This document shows, in pieces, positions 1-5,703 of a stretch of DNA of 9,518 nucleotides. The translations under genes were made by a program, and so were the position numbers. Source of the DNA: Betaproteobacteria bacterium. Lineage in GTDB: Bacteria; Pseudomonadota; Gammaproteobacteria; Burkholderiales; Casimicrobiaceae. How positions within the stretch are numbered: the first letter of the stretch is position 1; each line of letters opens with the position of its first letter. The notes below the pieces were generated by a model. It had not been told where the DNA came from, did not search any database, and saw only the letters and a list, made by a program, of their open reading frames with translations. Location of the stretch: assembly GCA_013298455.1 (NCBI GenBank), contig JAAFHR010000101.1, positions 1-9,518 on the forward strand, written 5' to 3'.

Positions 1-143
1 AAAAAGCAGCAGCTAAGAAGCCAGCCGCCAAAAAAGCAGCAGCTAAAAAGCCAGCCGCCAAAAAAGCAGCAGCCAAGAAGCCAGCCGCTAAAAAAGCAGC
101 AGCCAAAAAGCCAGCCGCTAAAAAAGCAGCAGCTAAGAAGAAG
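1..143 (+). repeat. 30-bp in-frame tandem repeat encoding KKAAAKKPAA
   Basis: Copies begin at about base 1 (its first Lys codon is cut by the window edge) and at 30, 60 and 90; a shortened last copy covers 120-143. Copies differ only at synonymous third positions (GCC/GCT, AAA/AAG), so the amino-acid unit is invariant. The length is exactly 10 codons, so copy-number change by slippage or recombination would keep the frame. Confidence 0.9.
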
Positions 144-146
144 TAA
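1..146 (+). CDS. Histone H1-like Lys/Ala/Pro-repeat protein, C-terminal end (5' end outside window)
   Basis: The open frame runs from the window edge (first full codon at base 3) to TAA at 144-146. The visible 47 residues contain only Lys, Ala and Pro, as repeats of the ten-residue unit KKAAAKKPAA, ending in KKAAAKKK. This composition is typical of the bacterial histone H1-like/AlgP-type C-terminal tails found in beta- and gammaproteobacteria, which bind DNA electrostatically and without sequence specificity. Only the repetitive tail is visible, so it cannot be said whether a globular N-terminal domain precedes it. The tail could also belong to another protein with a Lys/Ala-rich extension, such as a polyhydroxyalkanoate granule (phasin-type) regulator. 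Transcription very likely ends at the hairpin at 182-211. Confidence 0.75.
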   Translation, partial: KAAAKKPAAKKAAAKKPAAKKAAAKKPAAKKAAAKKPAAKKAAAKKK

Positions 147-156
147 TTCTTCGCAC

Positions 157-174
157 AGGGCGCTTCGGCGCTCT
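157..174 (+). other. Short GCGC-TTCG-GCGC hairpin after the histone-like gene
   Basis: Bases 157-163 pair with 168-174 (one G-T pair) around the loop TTCG, an exceptionally stable RNA tetraloop. It lies 11 bp after the TAA stop and just before the main terminator. No T-run follows, so it is more likely a 3'-end stabilising element or part of a tandem terminator than a terminator itself. Confidence 0.5.
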
Positions 175-181
175 AGCAATG

Positions 182-211
182 AAAACGGCGCAGTGATGCG
201 CCGTTTTTCTT
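182..211 (+). terminator. Rho-independent terminator of the histone-like gene
   Basis: Bases 182-192 and 197-207 form a perfect 11-bp inverted repeat (AAAACGGCGCA and its complement) around the tetraloop GTGA. On the plus strand a T-rich run (204-208, then CTTTT) follows the GC core. The A-run on the left side of the stem gives four T on the minus strand, so it may also act, more weakly, on mltD transcripts arriving from the right. Confidence 0.85.
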
Positions 212-300
212 TTGTGCTTTGCCCTTTCGTCGCGCTGCGCTGCGATCACAGCAGAGCGACCCAAACGCGAGGCCAAAGCACTTCAGTCGACTCGCTATGG

Positions 301-2040
301 TCAGCGCGCCTTTTTCTTCGCAGGTGCCCGTTTAGTCCCCTTAACGTTGGCTTTCTTAACGCCGCGATGTGCCGATTTCCCTTTGGCATACCGACCGGCC
401 TTGGCCGAACGCACGGGCGCAGGGCCCGATACATAGAGCAACTGCCCCGCCCGTGCCGATTGCTTGCCCATACGATTCCATTTGGCGAGCGTTGCTGGCG
501 CGATGCCGTAGCGCTTGGCGATTCCCGCGAAGGTCTCGCCCTTACGAACGCGATGCGCCCGTGGCGCGACGGCCTCGGGAAACTTGGTGAACACCGCGTT
601 TTGAATGCTTCCGAGCGCATCAGCCGACGGCCCATCGCTGGGCACGAGCAAATGGTAGCCCGCAGGCAACACCGCACCCGCCGAGCGAATGCCGTTGACC
701 GATTTGAGCGCATCCACCGACGTGCCAAAGCGCGCGGCGAGCGCCTCAATGCGATCACCGGTGCGCGTTTTGTACGCCATCCACGACACACGCGGGCGCT
801 CGTCGGCCTCTAAGCGCGAGAGAAACACATCGGCTTTATCGGCGGGCAGCAGAATTTGAAAGTCGCCCCGACCGGCGATCACGGGCCGATTGTGTGCAGG
901 ATTTAATGCGATGAAATCGGGCTCAGTCATGCCCGCGAGCTGCGCAGCCTTCTTCAGATCAATGGCGTGCGAGAGGGTGATCGTTTTGAAGTACGGCTCA
1001 TTGGGGATGCTCGCGATGGTGAGTCCGTAGGCCGCAGGGTTTCGAATGATGTTTTTGACGGCCTGCAACTTCGGCAAGTAGTTCCGAGTTTCGGCGGGCA
1101 TGTTGAGTGTGAGATACGAGCCGTCGCGCCCCGCTGCCTTTGCGCGCGCAGAGGCTCGACCTACCGCACCCTCGCCCCAGTTGTAGGAGGCGAGCGCCAG
1201 CTGCCAATCACCAAACATGCCGTGCAATTTCGTTAGGTAATCGAGCGCACCATTGGTTGCCGCCACGATGTCTCGCCGTGAATCCGCCCACCAGTCCTGC
1301 TTCATGCCAAACGCCGTACCGGTCGATGGAATGAATTGCCAAATGCCAGAGGCCTTCGCCGACGAATGCGCAATTGGATTAAACGCGCTCTCAATCATCG
1401 GCAAGAGCGCGATTTCGAGCGGCATGCCGCGTCGCTCTAGCTCGGTGACGATGTAGAACATGTATTTGCCCGAGCGATCCACGATGCGAGCCATGTAATC
1501 GGGGCGATCGGCGTAGTACTTTTCCCACTTGCCGACGAGCTCATCCTCAAGATCGGGCATCGCGTAACCTGCGCGAATTCGATCCCACAGATCAGACGGC
1601 GGCGGCACAACGACCGGTGCTTGTGGTGCGGCGGCCTCTTTCGGCGGCAATTCATTGACGATGATGGGGGCTACGTCCGCAATGGGCGCTGCGCTGGGTG
1701 TTGTCGCGCTTGTCGCGGTTGTCGCCGTGGGCGCTACTGTCGCGCTTGCATTCACCGACGCTGGCGATGTTGCGGGCGAAGGTGTCGTCGAAAGGGTGAT
1801 CGCTTTTGAAGTGTCATCGACGACAGCGGGCTGCGATGTAGCGGACAAGGCGCCTACCGGGGTAGCCGCGCCGTTTGAAGCCTGTGACACTGTTTGCGCT
1901 GCAGCGTGGGTCGCGTGCAACACGGCACCCGCAAAGAGCGCCGTAGCGAGCGCAAGGTTGAGCGCTTTGAGTGACGAGGGGACGATGTGTGTAGCAAATA
2001 CTGCGCGGGGCAGCGGTTGTGATCGTGAAGATATGAGCAC
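301..2040 (-). CDS. mltD: MltD-type membrane-bound/periplasmic lytic murein transglycosylase with LysM domains
   Basis: Cleaves the MurNAc-GlcNAc bond of peptidoglycan to give 1,6-anhydro-MurNAc ends, acting in the periplasm. Numbering from the GTG at 2040 gives 579 residues. A signal peptide ends near Ala48 (ATHAAA-Q), followed by an Ala/Thr/Pro-rich linker to about 148. The SLT (lysozyme-like) domain spans about 190-330, with the catalytic Glu217 in PMIESAFNP, then GIWQFIPSTG and ASYNWGEGAV. A divergent LysM lies near 419-467 and a clear C-terminal LysM at about 496-537 (HRVRKGETFAGIAKRYG), then a very basic tail ending APAKKKAR. The GTG at 2046 is also possible, but AGGAG lies 5 nt before the GTG at 2040 and overlaps the one at 2046, so 2040 is preferred. 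E. coli MltD is a shorter (about 450 aa) lipoprotein. This protein has no cysteine anywhere, so it cannot carry a lipobox. gloB lies 142 bp upstream on the same strand. Confidence 0.93.
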   Translation of the reverse strand: MLISSRSQPLPRAVFATHIVPSSLKALNLALATALFAGAVLHATHAAAQTVSQASNGAATPVGALSATSQPAVVDDTSKAITLSTTPSPATSPASVNASATVAPTATTATSATTPSAAPIADVAPIIVNELPPKEAAAPQAPVVVPPPSDLWDRIRAGYAMPDLEDELVGKWEKYYADRPDYMARIVDRSGKYMFYIVTELERRGMPLEIALLPMIESAFNPIAHSSAKASGIWQFIPSTGTAFGMKQDWWADSRRDIVAATNGALDYLTKLHGMFGDWQLALASYNWGEGAVGRASARAKAAGRDGSYLTLNMPAETRNYLPKLQAVKNIIRNPAAYGLTIASIPNEPYFKTITLSHAIDLKKAAQLAGMTEPDFIALNPAHNRPVIAGRGDFQILLPADKADVFLSRLEADERPRVSWMAYKTRTGDRIEALAARFGTSVDALKSVNGIRSAGAVLPAGYHLLVPSDGPSADALGSIQNAVFTKFPEAVAPRAHRVRKGETFAGIAKRYGIAPATLAKWNRMGKQSARAGQLLYVSGPAPVRSAKAGRYAKGKSAHRGVKKANVKGTKRAPAKKKAR

Positions 2041-2067
2041 GCTCACTCCTGGACAAAATTTCGCGCG

Positions 2068-2096
2068 ATGGTACTCACTTCAATCACGCGCGTCAA
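2068..2096 (-). promoter_or_regulatory. Predicted sigma-70-type promoter of mltD
   Basis: On the minus strand TTGACG (2091-2096, 5/6 to the -35 consensus) is followed after exactly 17 bp by TACCAT (2068-2073, 4/6 to the -10 consensus). Transcription would begin near 2061, giving a leader of about 20 nt that contains AGGAG and leads into the GTG at 2040. The rest of the gloB-mltD gap (2097-2182) shows no clear terminator. Confidence 0.55.
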
Positions 2097-2182
2097 ACGA
2101 GCGTTTGGATTGAGGTCGGTGATTTGGTTGCGCGCGGGGATCAAAGATCAGATTGACCGCGCAGAGCGTGCAACGTTCCGCA

Positions 2183-2992
2183 CTACCGAAACACGTCTTT
2201 GTGCGAGCGAATCGTCGTAAACACACTCACCGGATCGGACAGCGACTGCCCCGCATGGCGCGCTGCATGTTCGCGAACATTGGGTTGCTCGCAGCGCAAA
2301 AATGGATTGGTTGCGAGTTCGCGCTCGATGGTGCTGGGGAGCGTTGGCTCATTTCGAGCGCGGGTTTCGGCATCCGAAAAACTGCGCGCGATCAACGCTT
2401 CGTTATCGGGCTCTACGACCGTCGCGAAGCGCAAATTTGAGAGTGTGTATTCGTGCGTGCAGTAAACCTTCGTTGCAGGGGGCAGCGCCGCTAAGCGCTG
2501 CAACGATGCGTACATTTGTGCAGGCGTGCCTTCAAACAAGCGCCCGCAGCCCGCCGCAAACAAGGTGTCACCACACAACACAAAGCCATCACCCACGTAG
2601 GCGATGTGGCCGCGCGTGTGGCCCGGAATTTCGATCACTCGAAGGGTTGACGCCGCAGCCTCCGTCGTGAGCCAAGGCTGCAACGCCACCACGTCACCCT
2701 CTGCCAAGGGATGTGTCACGCCAGCAATCGCTTCCGCTTTGGGACCCAACACAGGGATCGAGCGCAGAGCGGTGAGCGCTGCGATGCCGCCGGTGTGATC
2801 GGCGTGGTGATGCGTGATCAAAATCGCTGAGAGCGTGAGCGCTTGCGCAGCGAGCACCGCTTCAACGGGCGCCGCATCGCCGGGATCAACAACGATACAA
2901 CGACGCTTCGTTGACGGGCTTGCCGCGCTGCGCTCGACGAGCATCCAGATATAGTTGTCGACAAACGCTGGAATGGGAACGATGTCGAACAC
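2183..2992 (-). CDS. gloB: Hydroxyacylglutathione hydrolase (glyoxalase II)
   Basis: Hydrolyses S-D-lactoylglutathione to D-lactate and glutathione, the second step of methylglyoxal detoxification in the cytosol. The 269-residue product is a complete metallo-beta-lactamase-fold protein of the usual family size. The metal-binding motif THHHADH is at 60-66, giving ligands His61, His63, Asp65 and His66. His125 is in PGHTRGH, the bridging Asp142 in CGDTLF and His180 in CTHEYT. The C-terminal helical domain holds RARNEPTLPSTI (211-222) and a terminal SHKDVFR. The frame stays open to 3085, but the residues upstream do not resemble the family. The GTG at 2990-2992 begins FDIVPIPAFVDNY, the expected N-terminus, and has GGAG 5 nt upstream. 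It is divergent from the methyltransferase and upstream of mltD, the order known from E. coli. Confidence 0.95.
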   Translation of the reverse strand: MFDIVPIPAFVDNYIWMLVERSAASPSTKRRCIVVDPGDAAPVEAVLAAQALTLSAILITHHHADHTGGIAALTALRSIPVLGPKAEAIAGVTHPLAEGDVVALQPWLTTEAAASTLRVIEIPGHTRGHIAYVGDGFVLCGDTLFAAGCGRLFEGTPAQMYASLQRLAALPPATKVYCTHEYTLSNLRFATVVEPDNEALIARSFSDAETRARNEPTLPSTIERELATNPFLRCEQPNVREHAARHAGQSLSDPVSVFTTIRSHKDVFR

Positions 2993-3020
2993 GGTGGCTC
3001 CAGGCGACGAGATTTCGCCA

Positions 3021-3776
3021 ATGACTGTGGATGAATGGCTGCAAACGCCGCTCGGCCTGCATTTGAGCGCGCGCGAGCAGCGCATCTTTGATCGCGTATT
3101 GCCCGATCTCTTTGGATTTTATGCCTTGCAAATTGGTTGCGCTGACATGCCGCTGCTGCAAGCGAGTCGTGTCGGCGCAAAGTTTTCGATCGCGTGGAAC
3201 ACGTTGGCCGACGCGCTCGCTGAGGCCGAGCAATTGCCGTTTGCGGAAAATCAATTTGATGTGATTGTGATGCCGCATGTGCTTGAATTTCATGCGCTGC
3301 CACACGAAGTGCTCCGAGAAGTGTTTCGCGTGTTGCGCCCCGAAGGGCGGCTGCTGATCACCGGATTCAATCCGTATTCGCTGTTTGGTGTGAAGCGCTA
3401 TTTCGGTCGCGAACGATCGGGTGCGTGGAGTGCTGAATTCATTGCGCTGCATCGATTGAAGGATTGGCTCACGCTCCTAGGCTTCGATTTGGTCGAAGGG
3501 GAGCTCGATTGCTTCAACGCGCCATCGCAACGCGTGCGCTCCGTGGAGCGACCCGATTGGTTGGAGCGTGCGGGCGAGCGTTGGTGGCCGTTTGCAGGGG
3601 GTGTGTACTTTTTGCACGCGGTGAAACGTGTGGCGGGAGTTCGATTGCTCAAACCGGCTTGGGCGAAACCACCGCGACGAAGAGCGGCGGCTGTTGCGCC
3701 GTCGCGTGGCGCGGCTAACGCATCGCCCGCGCCGCCGATTTCGCCGCCCAATACGCACCCCGAGTCAGCGAGTTGA
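3021..3776 (+). CDS. YafS-like class I SAM-dependent methyltransferase (Methyltransf_11 type)
   Basis: Predicted 251-residue cytosolic methyltransferase of unknown substrate. Visible family features: YALQIGCAD (34-42) in the place of SAM-binding motif I, with a single retained Gly rather than GxGxG; LPFAENQFDVIVMPHVLEF (72-90), the acidic and post-I region; and EVFRVLRPEGRLLITGFNP (100-118), the typical motif II/III stretch. DWLTLLGFDL follows near 148-157. The last about 40 residues are Pro/Ala/Arg-rich and probably disordered. The ATG at 3021 is chosen because the protein then begins directly with the conserved EWLQTPLG segment and stays clear of gloB. The ATGs at 2982 and 2973 would overlap the gloB start. 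No strong Shine-Dalgarno precedes any candidate. Position between gloB and rnhA matches yafS of E. coli. rnhA begins 53 bp downstream and is probably co-transcribed. Confidence 0.82.
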   Translation: MTVDEWLQTPLGLHLSAREQRIFDRVLPDLFGFYALQIGCADMPLLQASRVGAKFSIAWNTLADALAEAEQLPFAENQFDVIVMPHVLEFHALPHEVLREVFRVLRPEGRLLITGFNPYSLFGVKRYFGRERSGAWSAEFIALHRLKDWLTLLGFDLVEGELDCFNAPSQRVRSVERPDWLERAGERWWPFAGGVYFLHAVKRVAGVRLLKPAWAKPPRRRAAAVAPSRGAANASPAPPISPPNTHPESAS

Positions 3777-3829
3777 TCGCGCTTCAAGCTACATTCAGTC
3801 GCTTCTTCACGCGCTGAATCGAATTCCAT

Positions 3830-4267
3830 TTGAGCTCCGAACCCGACGTCATCATCTACACCGACGGTGCCTGCAAAGGTAACCCGGGCCCCGGCGGCTG
3901 GGGCGCGCTTTTGATGTCTGGCGAACATCGCCGTGAACTCTTCGGTGGCGAGCGCGACACCACCAATAATCGAATGGAGCTCACTGCGGCCATCGAGGCG
4001 TTGAAAGCACTCAAACGCAATTGCAAAGTTCGCCTGTTTACCGATTCGAATTACGTGAAACAAGGCATCGAGACGTGGATTCACGGCTGGAAGAGAAACG
4101 GCTGGCGCACCGCCGATAAAAAACCCGTGAAAAACGCCGATCTATGGCAACTGCTCGATCAGCAATGCGCCGCGCACAGCGTGGAGTGGCGTTGGGTCAA
4201 GGGTCATGCCAATGATCCCGGCAACGAGCGCGCTGATGCACTGGCGAACCTCGGTGTGCCATCCTAG
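3830..4267 (+). CDS. rnhA: Ribonuclease HI
   Basis: Degrades the RNA strand of RNA:DNA hybrids (primers, R-loops). The 145-residue product aligns by eye with E. coli RNase HI along nearly its whole length, offset by two residues: catalytic Asp12 (YTDGACKGNPGPGGWG), Glu50 (TTNNRMEL), Asp72 (FTDSNYVKQGI) and Asp136 (NERADALA), plus His126 in VKGHA. The basic substrate-handle stretch HGWKRNGW and DKKPVKNADLW are also kept. It lacks about ten of the C-terminal residues of the E. coli protein, which are not catalytic. The start is TTG at 3830: an in-frame TGA lies at 3815-3817, and the next ATG comes after the first catalytic Asp, so TTG is the only standard start that fits. No clear Shine-Dalgarno is seen. 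The dnaQ gene often adjacent to rnhA does not follow. Confidence 0.96.
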   Translation: MSSEPDVIIYTDGACKGNPGPGGWGALLMSGEHRRELFGGERDTTNNRMELTAAIEALKALKRNCKVRLFTDSNYVKQGIETWIHGWKRNGWRTADKKPVKNADLWQLLDQQCAAHSVEWRWVKGHANDPGNERADALANLGVPS

Positions 4268-4456
4268 CTTTACTTATCAATGCACCGTTTGGTGTGGGCT
4301 ACAGAGTGTTTTTGTTTACTTTTGATAACCGCTAAACCTGCGGTGTAACCCTTATTAAATCTCGCTAAAGATTGAAAAGTTGATAGGGTTCTTTCTGCTG
4401 TGCGATTTACAGTCCTGATGATCAACATGACTCGGAAGTAAGCGTTGTTGAGTAGT
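4268..4456. other. AT-richer intergenic stretch after rnhA, no gene recognised
   Basis: This is noticeably richer in A+T than its surroundings. It holds two small hairpins, CACC-GTTT-GGTG near 4283-4294 (followed after a gap by a T-run near 4310) and ACCGC/GCGGT at 4328-4344. Neither is a convincing terminator, and I see no open frame with coding character and no tRNA-like fold. Confidence 0.4.
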
Positions 4457-4775
4457 TGTCACTTAGAGCGGAGCGAAACATCACGATGCAGCCGTTTCTC
4501 TTCGCCAAAGCGCTTTTTGTATGCGCCGTGATCCGTCGCACTGCGCAACATGAAACAACGCCAAAACCGACCGATTTTTTGACGCAGATTATGCAGATTG
4601 CGTGGATGAACGCAGACTACTTTTTTCTCGAAGGCGACGTTGCTTTGAATCATCTGCGGAAATCTGCGCAATCCGCGTCATCTGCGTCAAAACAAAAGAG
4701 CGTCGTGTCGCGAAGTGTGGGTCGATCTCTCCTCGGACGTTTCATCGCTCGGGGGCGGCGCACTTCGCCATGACA
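4457..4775. repeat. Repeat-rich intergenic region bounded by TGTCA/TGACA
   Basis: About 319 bp between the convergent genes rnhA and radC, beginning with TGTCA (4457-4461) and ending with its complement TGACA (4771-4775). Inside are several nested inverted repeats: ATCACGATGCA (near 4480-4490) against TGCGCCGTGAT (about 4520-4530); the large arms at 4577-4692; and GCGAAGTG (4710-4717) against CACTTCGC (4761-4768). Short open frames here lack coding character. The layout suggests intergenic palindromic repeats or a decayed MITE-like element; no transposase and no clear target duplication is visible. Confidence 0.5.
4577..4692. repeat. Long inverted repeat with 9-bp internal period (CGCAGAT / ATCTGCG motif)
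   Basis: The left arm 4577-4617 and the reverse complement of the right arm 4652-4692 match at 32 of 41 positions, with a 34-bp spacer. Each arm is itself a run of roughly four 9-bp units: CGCAGATTA, TGCAGATTG, CGTGGATGA, ACGCAGACT on the left, and TCTGCGCAA, TCCGCGTCA, TCTGCGTCA on the right. Similar ATCTGCG-type strings are, from general recollection, common as dispersed intergenic repeats in many bacterial genomes. Confidence 0.75.
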
Positions 4776-4794
4776 GTTAGGTTGCCAATCAGGT

Positions 4795-5550
4795 TCACAT
4801 CTCTCCCGCCAGCGCCATCGAATGCAGTGAATGCGATTGCGCTCGCTCCGCAGTCGGTGCGCCGATGATGCAGTGATCAAACACATGAACATCGATCAGC
4901 AGCAACGCCTGTTTGAGTAATTGCGTAAGGCGCAGATCCGCCGCGCTGGGCGTTGCGACCCCCGAGGGATGATTGTGCGCAAAGATTACGCCTGCGGCGT
5001 TTTTATCAATCGCCGCACGCACCACTTCGCGCGGATACACGCTGGTTTGGGTGAGCGTGCCGCGAAAGAGCGTTTGCGTGTCGATCAAGCGATGGTGCGT
5101 GTCGAGCCAGAGCGCGACAAACACCTCAACCCGCTGATGCCCAATAGCGAGGCGCAGGTAATCGTTAACCACGGCGGGGCTATTCATCACTGGCATCTCA
5201 CGCATGCGGCTCGCCAAGGCGCGGCGCGCGATTTCAATGCTTGCTTGCAGCTGCACAAATTTCGCCTCGCCCATGCCGTGCACGGCGCAAAACGCCTCGC
5301 GCGGCGCATTCACAACGTCTGCCATCGATCCGAAGCGATCCAGAAGCTCCCTCGCCAACGTGACCGCGCTTTTCCCGACGACGCCCACGCGCAGAAAAAT
5401 CGCCAACAACTCCGCATCGGTGAGCGCCGCCGCGCCGCGCTCGATCAGCTTTTCGCGCGGACGATCATCGGCGGGCCAGTGCTTGATGCTCACGTGCGGC
5501 GCGGGGCGAGAGGGGCTTACCATGCGGTCAAGGGCGATTTGAGGTGTCAT
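4795..5550 (-). CDS. radC: RadC family JAB/MPN-domain protein
   Basis: A 251-residue member of the RadC (DUF2466) family, historically called a DNA repair protein although its biochemical role is unproven. The N-terminal region has HWPADDRPREKLIERG (24-39) and LTDAELLAIFLRVG, then a helix-hairpin-helix-like stretch HGMGEAKF near 91-98. The C-terminal JAMM metal site is complete: Glu175 in YPREVVRAA, His192 and His194 in AHNHPSG, and Asp205. Length is about normal. The ATG at 5548-5550 is taken; the ATG at 5521-5523 is also possible, and neither has a good Shine-Dalgarno. The gene converges with rnhA across the repeat region, its stop lying 20 bp from the repeat edge, and is divergent from the secreted protein at 5704. 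A LexA-box-like sequence lies 47 bp before the start. Confidence 0.94.
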   Translation of the reverse strand: MTPQIALDRMVSPSRPAPHVSIKHWPADDRPREKLIERGAAALTDAELLAIFLRVGVVGKSAVTLARELLDRFGSMADVVNAPREAFCAVHGMGEAKFVQLQASIEIARRALASRMREMPVMNSPAVVNDYLRLAIGHQRVEVFVALWLDTHHRLIDTQTLFRGTLTQTSVYPREVVRAAIDKNAAGVIFAHNHPSGVATPSAADLRLTQLLKQALLLIDVHVFDHCIIGAPTAERAQSHSLHSMALAGEM

Positions 5551-5597
5551 CGGCGGGTTCGCTCGCGCTTGATCGCGAATAAATGGCTAGACAAATA

Positions 5598-5613
5598 GTG
5601 TACGTTAATACAG
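5598..5613. promoter_or_regulatory. LexA-box-like sequence upstream of radC
   Basis: Read on the minus strand, the site is CTGT-N8-ACAC, one base from the proteobacterial LexA consensus CTGT-N8-ACAG, with an AT-rich core. A possible -10 TACACT for radC overlaps it, which would suit repression, but no matching -35 is evident. Such sites occur by chance, so this is only a candidate. Confidence 0.25.
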
Positions 5614-5703
5614 TATTTTGTGCTATGAGCGCTCCACTTTGCGCCTTCGCGTTAAATTCCGCTCTGCTCGTCAATTGCCTTTTAACGCTAACGGAGAATT
5701 GAA

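Noticed and set aside
1655..2113. Long plus-strand open frame with an apparent Ala/Val-rich hydrophobic protein
   Set aside because: It is antisense to the low-complexity signal peptide and linker of mltD; the GC- and Ala-rich codons open the opposite frame. No ribosome site or family motif is seen.
2993..3085. N-terminal extension of gloB to 3085
   Set aside because: The 31 extra residues do not resemble the family, would overlap the methyltransferase heavily, and a GTG with a good ribosome site begins the expected N-terminus at 2992.
3398..4084. Minus-strand open frame of 228 codons opposite the methyltransferase and rnhA
   Set aside because: It lies antisense to two genes with intact family motifs, including the RNase HI active site, and its translation has no recognisable motif.
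4268..4456. Small RNA or tRNA in the AT-richer stretch after rnhA
   Set aside because: I could not form a cloverleaf or find a convincing promoter plus terminator pair; the hairpins are short.
4577..4692. CRISPR-like array of short repeats
   Set aside because: The units are 9 bp, adjacent and degenerate, with no constant-length unique spacers and no cas genes; the arms are inverted, not direct.
4456..4773. Open frames of 70-105 codons on both strands in the rnhA-radC gap
   Set aside because: They are translations of the inverted-repeat region, with no convincing ribosome site and no coding character.
4921..5598. Plus-strand open frame of 225 codons opposite radC
   Set aside because: Antisense to a complete RadC with JAMM residues; a shadow frame from GC-rich codon use.
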